A DNA stretch of 64,000 nt. It comes from Corynebacterium sp. ES2730-CONJ (GTDB lineage Bacteria > Actinomycetota > Actinomycetes > Mycobacteriales > Mycobacteriaceae). The position numbers and the translations under genes are program-made. Under the pieces are notes generated by a model. It was given only the letters and a program-made list of their open reading frames with translations, had not been told where the DNA came from and made no database searches. Numbering within the stretch: the first letter of the stretch is position 1; each line of letters begins with the position of its first letter. This document shows positions 29,897-38,924 of this stretch, in pieces. The DNA lies in assembly GCF_024834055.1 (NCBI RefSeq), contig NZ_JANUXZ010000003.1, forward strand, positions 62,001-126,000. The letters run 5' to 3'.

Positions 29897-30931
29897 ATGA
29901 CAGATAGCGTGATTCGTGCCTATGTTGAAAATCGCACCGGTATTGTCGAGCTTAACCGCCCCCAGGCTCTTAACTCTCTGAATCTCGAGATGGTCACTAT
30001 TATCTCGAAGCATATGAGCATCTGGGAAGCCGATCCCGATATTGACCAAATACTGATTTATTCTAATTCCAAAGCTTTCTGCGCCGGCGGTGATGTGCGC
30101 CTCGCCCGAGAGTATATTATTGCTGGCGATCCCGAGCGCGCCGACGAATTTTTCCGTGCTGAGTACGCCATGAACGCTCAGATTCATCACTGCACTAAAC
30201 CGTATATCGCGCTGATTGATGGTGTAGCCATGGGCGGCGGCTTGGGTATTTCGGTGCATGGTAGTCACCGCATCATAAGTGAAAATGCTCTTGCGGCGAT
30301 GCCCGAAATGGCGATCGGGTTCATCCCAGATGTGGGTGTTGCCTATATGGCACAACGAATGGTGGGGCAGCGAGGCTTCGCATCGCCAGCCCTCGCGCGA
30401 TTTATGCTCCTCAGCGGCTGGCATCTGGGGCCAGCTGATCTTCTATGGTCAGGTTTTGCAACCCATTATGTCGAACACGCAGATATGGAAGGTGTGCGCT
30501 CTGCGATCATTGCCCACGGTATTGATCAAGCGCTTGATCGCTATGCTCGACCAGTGAAGGGTGAATCGGAGCTTGCGAGATTTGCGGAGGCCATCGAGGA
30601 GGTCTTTTCGGCGGCCGAATGGCCCGATATCGAACGACGACTTACTGCCTATCCCGAGCTCGCTGAGCGTTTCGATACCCTCACCAAGGTGGCAAGTCCT
30701 ACCTCCATGATTGCCGCCCTCGAGCTCTTAACTCGCAGCCAAGAAGCCAGCACTATAGAGGAAGAACTTCGTTTAGAAGAGAGGCTGGGGGCCTATCAGC
30801 GCCAGCACCCAGATTTTGCCGAGGGGGTCCGAGCAGTGCTCGTGGACAAAACTCGCGATGCTTCGTTCTGCCCTGCTCACATCGATAATGTGGACAAGGA
30901 TGCGATTAAAGCCGCACTAGAATTGTCGTAG
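29897..30931 (+). CDS. Enoyl-CoA hydratase/isomerase family, 3-hydroxyisobutyryl-CoA hydrolase type
   Basis: The 344-residue crotonase-fold protein has the CoA-binding and oxyanion pattern AFCAGGDVRLA and VAMGGGLGISVHGSHRI, with the catalytic Glu in MPEMAIGFIPDVGVAY. The C-terminal extension and the GGDVR/IGFIPDVG pattern are those of 3-hydroxyisobutyryl-CoA hydrolases in valine breakdown, rather than simple hydratases. No other valine-pathway gene is nearby, so the physiological role is inferred from family only. The end overlaps the convergent gene by 15 bp. Confidence 0.87.
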   Translation: MTDSVIRAYVENRTGIVELNRPQALNSLNLEMVTIISKHMSIWEADPDIDQILIYSNSKAFCAGGDVRLAREYIIAGDPERADEFFRAEYAMNAQIHHCTKPYIALIDGVAMGGGLGISVHGSHRIISENALAAMPEMAIGFIPDVGVAYMAQRMVGQRGFASPALARFMLLSGWHLGPADLLWSGFATHYVEHADMEGVRSAIIAHGIDQALDRYARPVKGESELARFAEAIEEVFSAAEWPDIERRLTAYPELAERFDTLTKVASPTSMIAALELLTRSQEASTIEEELRLEERLGAYQRQHPDFAEGVRAVLVDKTRDASFCPAHIDNVDKDAIKAALELS

Positions 30932-32020
30932 TTGACGGTAGGCGAATTCTGCTCGTTGCTTATCGACGCCGCTCGGGAGACGTGTGGATCGAGCGGCCGC
31001 CGCAGCCTCCGGAGTATAGGGAGGTAAATGGAAGGCGGGAGCGTCGATAAGCACGAGAGCAGTGGTGCACTCATTCACGGGAATAAAGACGTGAGTCCAG
31101 TGACCTACAATGCGCTTCACAGCATGGACAAGACCTAGTTCCTGGGCACGAGCAATAGAAGTAGGTTGGAGTAGTTCAGGAATAGCGTATTTTGTCGCGA
31201 AGGCTCGTACCGGTAGCAGCTCAGCTTCGCTGGAGTGGGCGAAGCTGAAGGTATCCCCACTGAGGAAGCCAGCTACGATCCCGTGGGCATTAATGGAATT
31301 GCCGCGAAACTTGACCTGAGCCTGATGGGTTTGCTCGTCATAGGTTACTCTGGCCTGGGGAAATGCGCCGTGGAAGAAGAGTTGATGTTCCACACTGAAG
31401 TAGAAGGAATCTGCCACAACGTCGGCGATGCTGAGTGAGTTCGTCGACTCTAAAGTTCCCGAGCTTAGATTGACGCGCGATCCGTTTTCGAAGACAATCA
31501 CATCATCGTCGGCGCGAATCCTGATATTTTCGAAGGCCGCGAAAGACAGCAGCGCTCGCTGTAGATCTATGGAATGTGGCAGGGAGCGCAAACCAAGGGC
31601 GAGTGTTTCATCGATAGATGGCAAGAAACCGCCCCAGTCGGCATCTTCGGCTAGCACGAGATCCGTTGTCCCGTCATCCTGCGGTGCTAGATAGAGCAAA
31701 CCTGGTCCAAAAATCGTCCGGGCCGCCTGGATGAGCTCATCTGAAGCGGGAGCGAAGAGAAAATCGAAATCGGGGTGGGGAACCAGCCATGTAATATGAG
31801 TCCGATCAGCGTTGAGTGAGCCGATAATTCGGCCCTTAAGCTTCAATGCCCGGTCAGCCCCAATAAGGTCAATCGCATAGCCGGATTCAGTGCGCATATA
31901 AGCAACCTTAGGGGACGTACCCAAGCAGGTCCGCAGGGCATAATCGCGGCGCAGAGCAGAGAAATAACCATCTGAACGTACGTCATCGAGGGTTCGAGGT
32001 GGTTGCAGGTGGGTAGACAA
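30917..32020 (-). CDS. Uncharacterised cytoplasmic protein, DUF6882-like
   Basis: The 367-residue protein has no signal peptide or membrane segment. Two halves seem to share a pattern: an aromatic/basic start (RRDYALRTCLG, then FYFSVEHQLFFHG), a beta region that includes RIIGSLNADRTHITWLVPHP or VTYDEQTHQAQVKF, and a helical stretch. The first half resembles DUF6882 proteins of actinomycetes, but I am not certain. It starts with TTG behind AGAGGA at good spacing. It lies downstream of a lipoprotein gene, from which a hairpin separates it. Confidence 0.7.
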   Translation of the reverse strand: MSTHLQPPRTLDDVRSDGYFSALRRDYALRTCLGTSPKVAYMRTESGYAIDLIGADRALKLKGRIIGSLNADRTHITWLVPHPDFDFLFAPASDELIQAARTIFGPGLLYLAPQDDGTTDLVLAEDADWGGFLPSIDETLALGLRSLPHSIDLQRALLSFAAFENIRIRADDDVIVFENGSRVNLSSGTLESTNSLSIADVVADSFYFSVEHQLFFHGAFPQARVTYDEQTHQAQVKFRGNSINAHGIVAGFLSGDTFSFAHSSEAELLPVRAFATKYAIPELLQPTSIARAQELGLVHAVKRIVGHWTHVFIPVNECTTALVLIDAPAFHLPPYTPEAAAAARSTRLPSGVDKQRAEFAYRQLRQF

Positions 32021-32047
32021 TGAGGTTCCTCTAGGGTGAATTACTTC

Positions 32048-32075
32048 AAGCTAGGTAACCAGCGTTACCTAGCTT
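32048..32075. terminator. Perfect 12-bp hairpin between two minus-strand genes
   Basis: Arms 32048-32059 and 32064-32075 pair perfectly around a CAGC loop. It lies after the lipoprotein stop on the minus strand. The T run is poor, so termination efficiency is uncertain. Confidence 0.65.
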
Positions 32076-32117
32076 GTAATCTGGACATACCGCTATTTAT
32101 CTTAGCGTAGAGGACTT

Positions 32118-32594
32118 TTAGGAACCTGTAGGCTGAACGCAACCAATGGTGTCGCTTCCAGCAGCTGCTGAGAAGAGCGTTTTACCCTCGTAAGTAGACA
32201 CGTTGAAGATCATGACTTTTTCAAAAACTCCCTCGCCATTGGCGGGAGTATGCCAGCACCACTCGTGGGTCTCGGATTCGTCGTTGAGCGGTTGGTCGTA
32301 GACAAGGGTCATATCCAGCTCTTTGCGCGGTGGGTTGGAATAAATATAAGTCGCGAGCGCTTCCGTGGACATCTCGGGGTAGTAGGCATCCCAGAAGTAA
32401 GTTCCCTCTGCGGCAGTTTTATCCTCGATCTCCGTTGCACCCAAGGGGAGGACATAGTCGTAGAGCTTGGCTACGGTAATACCATCGCTGCCAACGCTGG
32501 TGCCTGAATCGGCTGTTGTGTGGTCTTCGTCGGAAGCGCAGGCAGCAAGGGCGGTTATGGTGGCGAGCCCGCAAATGAGGGGAATAATTTTCAT
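32118..32594 (-). CDS. Uncharacterised secreted lipoprotein
   Basis: The 158-residue precursor has a signal peptide ending in a lipobox (ITALAACAS, Cys about residue 19). An acidic linker is followed by a small domain with aromatic residues (YDYVLPLG, YFWDAYYPEM) and two Cys that could form a disulfide (EWCWHT and IGCVQP). I recognise no family. It is divergent from a membrane-protein gene. Confidence 0.78.
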   Translation of the reverse strand: MKIIPLICGLATITALAACASDEDHTTADSGTSVGSDGITVAKLYDYVLPLGATEIEDKTAAEGTYFWDAYYPEMSTEALATYIYSNPPRKELDMTLVYDQPLNDESETHEWCWHTPANGEGVFEKVMIFNVSTYEGKTLFSAAAGSDTIGCVQPTGS

Positions 32595-32755
32595 ATCGGA
32601 AATCCTTCAGAAGAGTCAACAAAGATTGCTATCAGCCTATCAAATGCGAGCTTGCTAACCCATTTTCTATCGGAGGGGCTCTCGTAAAATAGGGATGCCC
32701 GTTAGACTGTCAGGGACACCAAAAGGAAGCCCACAAAAAATAAAGGCAGTATTTA

Positions 32756-33409
32756 ATGCTTCATGCTGTAACCTATGCATTCCTCGATTCGCTTAACGTC
32801 CTCCTCATCGGCATTGTGGTTGCATTGGGGATTATGCTGCCTGAGCGCTCCCGTTATCGCCACGTGGTGGGGGTCCTCATTGTTGGTGACTGGTTGGGAG
32901 TTTTTTTACTTGCATTAAGTACGATGTTTATTTTTGACCAATTAGGCGACGTCGTACGGAAAGCGGTTTCTTCGCCCATATTTGGTTGGTTGCTTATCTT
33001 TGTGGGCATATTAAGTATTGTGATGACGGCTCGCGGCGGGGACTCCCAGGCGATGGTCGCAAAGTTCCTGCCACCTTTGCATACCCCCAGCTTTCGTACC
33101 CTAATTATGGGACTATTTATTGGGCTCGCCCAATCTGTTACATCGGTTCCTTTTTTTGCGGGTATTGCAGTCTTAAGCGCCGGCGATTTTTCTTGGATGA
33201 CCCGTTATCTGGGAATGATTGTTTACGCCAGTATTGCTCTGTCACTACCGACGTTATCGGCTCTCATGATGGTGTCTATCCGATCTCGGCCAACTTCGCG
33301 TGCAGCGGTCCTGTTCCAGGCAATGCGTGAACGACCGCGTTTGGCTTCGCAGATTGCCGGTTATACTGTTGGAATCGCTCTGATCCTTATGGGCAGCTTT
33401 CATCTTTAA
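32756..33409 (+). CDS. Uncharacterised six-helix membrane protein
   Basis: The 217-residue protein has about six hydrophobic segments. The first half has LNVLLIGIVVALGIMLP and the second half has LIMGLFIGLAQSVTSVPFF, which resembles an inverted-repeat transporter fold such as the LysE/GAP group. I cannot assign a substrate. AAAGGCAG precedes the ATG. Confidence 0.72.
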   Translation: MLHAVTYAFLDSLNVLLIGIVVALGIMLPERSRYRHVVGVLIVGDWLGVFLLALSTMFIFDQLGDVVRKAVSSPIFGWLLIFVGILSIVMTARGGDSQAMVAKFLPPLHTPSFRTLIMGLFIGLAQSVTSVPFFAGIAVLSAGDFSWMTRYLGMIVYASIALSLPTLSALMMVSIRSRPTSRAAVLFQAMRERPRLASQIAGYTVGIALILMGSFHL

Positions 33410-33501
33410 GTGGTTGGTAGCACAGAGTTCATCTCATAACGGTTCGGTAAATTTCGGGCGCGGGGATGTAAAAATATGCGGAACTATGCCACCATAGATC
33501 T

Positions 33502-34050
33502 ATGAAAAAGATTCGCCATATCGCTCTCGCCACCTCTCTTGCCTGTGTCATGGGATTAGCTCCTCAGGCAGCTGCCCAGCCTGCACCGAGTAGCTCAGAC
33601 TTAGCAGCGATAGGCGGAAGCTCCGAATTTGTGCTGCCCAAGGAATTGCTCGACGTGGCCGATCAGTTGAGGATCCCAGTTCCTGCTGAGTTGCGTCCTG
33701 ATGACACCCTCGCTCGCACTACTCACGAGCGGGCTGCTTTGCAATCTGCCACAGAAAAGCACCTTGCAAAGATGGGGCATACCCCTGATCAACGGGCGTA
33801 TAGCATAGCTGCTGCTTGGGCTGATGAGGCTGCACGCGGACGAGTGGTATTCCACGGCAATGCTGGACGCGGCGGCAGTCATCTGCGTGAAGGCACCGGA
33901 AATATTTACCGCTATACCCCGCAACAAGCTCGCGAGCGGGCGAAGTGGCTGAAAAACTCCCCAAACTATTATCCAGATGGGCGAGGATTTGGGGTAGCTA
34001 CATCGGCGCGCAGAGGCCAGGTTTTTGTCGTTGAGTATTTCCTCAACTAG
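33502..34050 (+). CDS. Secreted protein with degenerate CAP-like domain
   Basis: The 182-residue protein has a signal peptide (cleavage near AAAQP, about residue 26). The C-terminal 100 residues follow the CAP/SCP pattern: an early helix, AWADEAARGRVVFHGN, a GTGNIYRYTPQQ turn, AKWLKNSPNYYPDGRGFGVA and a final hydrophobic strand (FVVEYFLN). The usual catalytic-type His-Glu pair is not clearly conserved, so enzymatic activity is doubtful. Similar small secreted proteins are common in corynebacteria. Confidence 0.72.
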   Translation: MKKIRHIALATSLACVMGLAPQAAAQPAPSSSDLAAIGGSSEFVLPKELLDVADQLRIPVPAELRPDDTLARTTHERAALQSATEKHLAKMGHTPDQRAYSIAAAWADEAARGRVVFHGNAGRGGSHLREGTGNIYRYTPQQARERAKWLKNSPNYYPDGRGFGVATSARRGQVFVVEYFLN

Positions 34051-34059
34051 CAGTGGTTT

Positions 34060-34090
34060 AATCCGCACCTTTGTCACGAAGGTGCGGATT
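34060..34090 (+). terminator. Stem-loop after the CAP-like gene
   Basis: A 12-bp stem (34060-34071 with 34079-34090) around a 7-base loop is followed by a short T-rich stretch. Confidence 0.8.
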
Positions 34091-34541
34091 TCCTATTCTC
34101 GGGATTGAGAGCTTTTGCCCTCGACACTTAGTATCATCTCGTGTTCAGCACTATTGCTAGGAGTCGAGGGGTGCTCAGGGGATAGTAGATCGCGTAAAGC
34201 TAGCACAGTGACGTAATGCTCAGGAGCAAAAGTGGCCCGACTCAGCACGCATCACTGGATGCCTGCCTCACATAATCAATATAGGAAACGGTTAGTGGTG
34301 CCCGGCTGTTGTTTATGGGGCCCTGCCAGCCGCTAGATACTGAACTTCATTGCACTCAGTAGGCCAAGGCTCACGCTATATGATCGCATATGCCCCTAGG
34401 TATCAGTTTGAACTCTTCGAATATAGCTTTACAGTCCGGTGATCAGGATTCACCTATTCCCCACGAGAGGCGTTTGAAAATGGTGAGATCTCGAGAGCCT
34501 CGTGGGCTGCGGCGACAGTTGAGGTGTCGGAAGTTCTTAAC
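34091..34541. other. Intergenic stretch of 451 bases without a recognisable gene
   Basis: No convincing coding frame, tRNA or known riboswitch is visible. The only structure is an inverted repeat at 34460-34471 with 34497-34506 (10 bp with one bulged A), just beyond the prfC stop. It may act as the prfC terminator, although no T run follows on the minus strand. The stretch could be a decayed gene or hold an unrecognised small RNA. Confidence 0.5.
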
Positions 34542-36182
34542 CTAATCTGCGACCATGGGGAAGAGTTCAAACTCGGGGTGCTCTTTTTCGATAAAGGCAA
34601 GTTTCCACTTATCCCCAAAGAGAGCGACGAGCTCGCCATCGGTGCGCGTGAAAATCTCAACTCCGCGCTGTTTGGCTAATTCTGGGGCGGTCTCTTCGGT
34701 GGTGCGCCGTGCTACGGAGTAGGGGATAGGGTCAGCTTGGGTTTCTACGTTGTATTCATTCTCCATTCGAGCCATCATGACTTCGAACTGCATGGGACCT
34801 ACCGCCGCCATGACGGGGGCGGCATCGCCACGGGCGTCATTCCGCAAAATCTGCACTACCCCCTCGGCTGCGAGTTGGTCTAGCGCTTTGCGGAATTGCT
34901 TGTATTTGCCCAAGCTCTTCGCGCGAAGGGTGCGGAAATGTTCGGGGGCGAATTGCGGCATGGGTGGGAATTGCACTTTTCGTCCTGCGTAGATGGTATC
35001 GCCTGGTGCGAGGGAACCGGCATTGACCATACCTACGATATCGCCAGGAAATGCGCTTTCCACTGTGGATCGGGTGCGACCGAAAACAGTGAGCGCGTAT
35101 TTTGTGGAGAAGCTGCGCCCCGATTGAGCGTGGGTGACCTGCATTCCGCGCTCGAATTCACCTGAAACGATTCGCATAAATGCTAGTGAATCGCGGTGAT
35201 TTTTATCCATGCCGGCTTGTACCTTAAAGATTACGCCAGAAAATTCCGACCCTACTTCGCGAAAACCGTCGAAGGTGCCGGTGGCGGCGGCTAATACTTT
35301 CTCATCTGAGCCTCTTCCCTGGGGGGCGGGGGCGAGGGTGCATAAGGTATCGAGAATTTGGTGTACACCAAAATTCAACATCGCGGAGGCAAAAATAAGA
35401 GGGGAAGTCATGCAGGATAAAAAGAGTTCTTGATCGTGCACGGCTCCATCAGCAGCGAGGAGTTCTACCTCTTCGGTGGCATTGTCCCATGCCGCGCCCT
35501 CACGGGTATGGGCGGCATCGGGCTCGTAGTGCTCCTCTGGGGCAATGGTGGATCCGCCTGCGGTTCGCACAAAGTGGATATAGTTTTCTGCTTCACCCTC
35601 ATCATTGATGCGAGCGAGTCCGCGAAAATCGCCTGCTTCTCCCACGGGCCAATAAAGCGGAGTGGGTTGTAGCCCGATCTCTTGAACGATTTCATCGACG
35701 AGTTCCAGAGGGCTGCGGCCTGGGCGGTCCCATTTATTGATCACCGTGATAATGGGGAGACCACGAGCTTTACATACCTTGAAAAGCTTGAGGGTTTGCG
35801 GCTCGAGGCCTTTGGCAGCGTCAATAAGCATCACGGCTGCGTCGACCGCGGTGAGGACGCGATATGTGTCCTCGGAGAAGTCGGCATGCCCTGGGGTATC
35901 GACGAGATTGATCATATAAGGCTCGCCCTCATGACCCGCCGGCGCATATTCAAATTGCAGAGCCGATGACGCGATCGAGATCCCGCGGTCTTTTTCCATC
36001 TCCATCCAGTCAGAAACAGTTGCCTTACGTCCTGCTTTACCGTGCACGGCTCCGGCTTCGTTAATGATGTGTGCGTGAAGCGCGAGAGCTTCTGTAAGTG
36101 TTGATTTACCGGCATCGGGGTGGGCGATGACTGCAAAGGTGCGACGGCGGGCGGCTTCTGTGGCGGTGTGGGTTGAACTCAT
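34542..36182 (-). CDS. prfC: Peptide chain release factor 3
   Basis: The 546-residue translational GTPase recycles RF1/RF2 after stop-codon reading. G1 is AHPDAGKSTLTEAL, G3 LVDTPGHADFSEDTY, G4 VINKWDR, with the RF3-specific C-terminal domain following. The size is slightly larger than E. coli RF3 (529 residues), as usual in actinomycetes. It is monocistronic and divergent from the surface-protein locus. Confidence 0.96.
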   Translation of the reverse strand: MSSTHTATEAARRRTFAVIAHPDAGKSTLTEALALHAHIINEAGAVHGKAGRKATVSDWMEMEKDRGISIASSALQFEYAPAGHEGEPYMINLVDTPGHADFSEDTYRVLTAVDAAVMLIDAAKGLEPQTLKLFKVCKARGLPIITVINKWDRPGRSPLELVDEIVQEIGLQPTPLYWPVGEAGDFRGLARINDEGEAENYIHFVRTAGGSTIAPEEHYEPDAAHTREGAAWDNATEEVELLAADGAVHDQELFLSCMTSPLIFASAMLNFGVHQILDTLCTLAPAPQGRGSDEKVLAAATGTFDGFREVGSEFSGVIFKVQAGMDKNHRDSLAFMRIVSGEFERGMQVTHAQSGRSFSTKYALTVFGRTRSTVESAFPGDIVGMVNAGSLAPGDTIYAGRKVQFPPMPQFAPEHFRTLRAKSLGKYKQFRKALDQLAAEGVVQILRNDARGDAAPVMAAVGPMQFEVMMARMENEYNVETQADPIPYSVARRTTEETAPELAKQRGVEIFTRTDGELVALFGDKWKLAFIEKEHPEFELFPMVAD

Positions 36183-36320
36183 GATTTTTAAGGATAGTAC
36201 AAACTAGGTGCTCTCCTTTCTTTCTCCGTATGAGCAGAGTGGTGTTGATTACATAGGGCGTGGCTTAGTTGGTTTGAAAGTCTTATTCGTTTATTCTTGG
36301 ATTCTGATGCCTATTGGTAC

Positions 36321-36340
36321 TCGTTTTCATTATTTTCAAT
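36321..36340. promoter_or_regulatory. AT-rich repeat before the anchored-repeat locus, possible metal-regulator site
   Basis: The stretch contains two copies of TTTTCA (36324-36329 and 36333-36338) 9 bp apart in direct orientation, with ATTATTTTCA resembling half of an actinobacterial Zur box (TGAAAATGATTTTCA). A related ATTTTCA lies before the next surface gene near 38910. The full palindrome is absent, so this is only a lead. Confidence 0.25.
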
Positions 36341-36366
36341 AAGAACCCCTTGATGGAAAGGCTCCC

Positions 36367-38802
36367 ATGTCCCTTCGTCCTTCCGCTCAGAGGCTCTTAG
36401 CGTCGCTAACCTCGCTATCCATGCTCGGTGCAGCGCTCATAGTGCCCTCAACAGCAACTGCCAGCCCCGATGATGGCAAGCGTGTGATTACGCGCCACCA
36501 TGTCGATTCCCCAAAGACCTTCTACGATGAAGCAACGGGATCTATCCAATTGCGCACCGAATACTCCGACGGAAAGACAGCCGAATTTGACGAGTCGGTC
36601 ATCTGGATCGGTAAAGGCTGGGAGCGCGGATTCCGTGGATATGTACCCACCTATCAGTTCACCACCCCTGATAATGATTTATTCGATCATATGGGACTTA
36701 AGCGGGAAGCGACCTACTACGCGAGTCCAGCGAATATCCGCAGTTCAGCAACACCGATTTGGTGGGGTTATGGGTCAGATGAAAGCTTCAAAATCAACCA
36801 GTACCTCAATCAAATGGCCATGCTCGACCTCGTGAGCGTCAAAGGCCCAGGCCGCGTGGAACTGTTTAACTACTACGAGGACTACCCAGCTGGTCTCAAT
36901 CAACTGCTCGGGTCAAGCGCTCAGAGCCCTCGCTCGAGCAAGCTCGATTTCGGAGAGCACACCCATAACTACACCCTTTTCACCAAGCCTGGACGCTATG
37001 AGCTCACCTACCGAACCGTAGCGCGCCAAACTGACAAGGAGCTGCTCTCCTCCAAGCTCAGCACGCTAGTGGTACAAGTAGGCGGCGAAGCTCCTAAGGA
37101 TACTGCGAGCGCCAGCCTGAAGGACCGCTACTCCAACGCACCTGCCCAAACGCATTCCCCGGCTTATACACTGAGCATTGCCCCGACCGAGCTCAATGCC
37201 GAGAGTAGCGCCGGCGATGACAAGCTCGACACCATTCGTTTCGACGCCAAAGACGATTCGGTGCGCGGTACCCTGACTGTGCTTATCGATGGCTACCATC
37301 TCACTGATCTAGACGTGGTAGACGGTGTGGCGAGCTGGAATGAGCTCATGGGGCCTGAAGCCTCCAAACTTCAAGCTATTTTCGTCCCCGAGGGGGACGC
37401 TGGGCAACGCTGGATCTCGCCTATCTTAAGCCGCGAGGTCGATGAGGAATTCCAGGTCATCCCCGCGACGGTGGGAGGCGTTGAAACCGAAGAATCATCG
37501 TTTGATGAAAAAGTTCTAGCTCCGGTTGCCAACGACGTTGTAGACCTTGATCTCAACAATTTTGAGCCACGTGAAGATATCACCTGGGCAATTGCCATTA
37601 CTCCTATTGAAGACGATCACTATCGCGTTACGCTCACCGCAAGCGACCCCAGGGCGCGCGGCGTAGTCAAGTTCCGCGCTGGTGAGGGCGGCGATGAATA
37701 CTCCTTCTTCGTTGAAAACGGTGTAGGCACCCTTGTTCTTAGCGATAGTGATCTTCAAGATCGCCAGCCGCATATCAAGATCATCCCCCACCCAGCAGTT
37801 GCGGTTAGTGCTGTCGACGTAACTGCCACAGCACCAATAGATCTGGAAAGCGATTCGATAACCATTGCTACTCCTCCCATGGTGTCCACACCGCTTATCG
37901 ACGCTCCCGCTGAAACCCCAGAAGTACCCCGGGTAGTTCATCGGTGTGAAGACAAGATTCTGCTCGACCGCGGGCACACCGACTTGGTGGTGGATCGGGA
38001 AGGCGAGAAGCTGAGCGCCATGATCTACGACGAGACGGGGATCGAGACCGACGACTTCATCAAGCGTGACATCGAATCAGTAATCAATGTTGTGTCGCCC
38101 GCCGCCTCCGTGGTACGCACGCAACGGTTTGATAACCAGGGACTCGACTTCATCGATGCCCAGTACCTCGATCAGGGTGAGAAGTTCTACCTCCTTCCCG
38201 AGAGCTTAGGCAATAAAACCAGTATTCTGTGGCCTGGCTACAACACCATGAAGCTCGATATGGAGGACTTCTCCGATGGGATTACGTGGCACCTAGAGCC
38301 CACGAAACTGCCTCAAGGAGCACAGTTTGGGCTCTACCGTGATGCCACCCTCAGCGATAACACCTTGGTCATGATCAACTCAGTGACCAAAGACTACGAG
38401 GAAAAAATCAGCACGGCTTCCCACGTGCACATGAACTGGGCGTTTAGCAAAGCTGGCGTATACACGCTCAAGAGCTATTTTACGGGCGAACTTAACAACG
38501 GCACGAACATTTCCTCTGAGCCCGAAGAAATGACCTTTGTGGTGGGACATAATGCCGACGAAGCCTGTAAAGTTTTGAGCCAGCAATCTCACGATGAACA
38601 AAGCCCTGAGGACACGCAGCCTGGGGATCAGCAACCAGAGGATCCGCAGCCTGAAGATCCAAAGCCTGAAGATCCAAAGCAGGAGCCCACCCCAGTCTGG
38701 ATACCAATTGTTTCAGCCATCTCCACGATTGCCCTCACAGCTCTGGCAATCTTGCAGATGCAATGGCTCATCGATTTCCTTCGATCGATACTGCATCGTT
38801 AA
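36367..38802 (+). CDS. Surface-anchored protein with two anchored-repeat (choice-of-anchor M) modules
   Basis: The 811-residue precursor has a signal peptide (to about residue 33). It has one divergent module at about 34-240 (HHVDS, then HTHNYTLFTKPG), an all-beta middle region at 241-520, a second typical module at about 523-735 (RGHTDLVVD, then HVHMNWAFSKAG), a Pro/Glu/Asp-repeat stalk (740-775) and a C-terminal membrane helix (777-805). There is no LPXTG motif. These modules are those of the actinobacterial surface-anchored TIGR03769 type, which occur beside metal-type ABC transporters. It is the first gene of the locus. Confidence 0.85.
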   Translation: MSLRPSAQRLLASLTSLSMLGAALIVPSTATASPDDGKRVITRHHVDSPKTFYDEATGSIQLRTEYSDGKTAEFDESVIWIGKGWERGFRGYVPTYQFTTPDNDLFDHMGLKREATYYASPANIRSSATPIWWGYGSDESFKINQYLNQMAMLDLVSVKGPGRVELFNYYEDYPAGLNQLLGSSAQSPRSSKLDFGEHTHNYTLFTKPGRYELTYRTVARQTDKELLSSKLSTLVVQVGGEAPKDTASASLKDRYSNAPAQTHSPAYTLSIAPTELNAESSAGDDKLDTIRFDAKDDSVRGTLTVLIDGYHLTDLDVVDGVASWNELMGPEASKLQAIFVPEGDAGQRWISPILSREVDEEFQVIPATVGGVETEESSFDEKVLAPVANDVVDLDLNNFEPREDITWAIAITPIEDDHYRVTLTASDPRARGVVKFRAGEGGDEYSFFVENGVGTLVLSDSDLQDRQPHIKIIPHPAVAVSAVDVTATAPIDLESDSITIATPPMVSTPLIDAPAETPEVPRVVHRCEDKILLDRGHTDLVVDREGEKLSAMIYDETGIETDDFIKRDIESVINVVSPAASVVRTQRFDNQGLDFIDAQYLDQGEKFYLLPESLGNKTSILWPGYNTMKLDMEDFSDGITWHLEPTKLPQGAQFGLYRDATLSDNTLVMINSVTKDYEEKISTASHVHMNWAFSKAGVYTLKSYFTGELNNGTNISSEPEEMTFVVGHNADEACKVLSQQSHDEQSPEDTQPGDQQPEDPQPEDPKPEDPKQEPTPVWIPIVSAISTIALTALAILQMQWLIDFLRSILHR

Positions 38803-38821
38803 ATTGCGCGAGGCACCACTG

Positions 38822-38853
38822 CCCTAAGGGGTGCCATGTCGCACCCCTTAGGG
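38822..38853 (+). terminator. Perfect 13-bp stem-loop after the first surface protein
   Basis: Arms 38822-38834 and 38841-38853 pair around a 6-base loop. No T run follows, so it may attenuate or stabilise rather than fully terminate transcription. Confidence 0.65.
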
Positions 38854-38924
38854 TCATGCCCACCTCGGTTCAACTGGAATGAACTGGGCACCAAGCTTTT
38901 GAAGCATTTTCACAAGGAGAAAAT

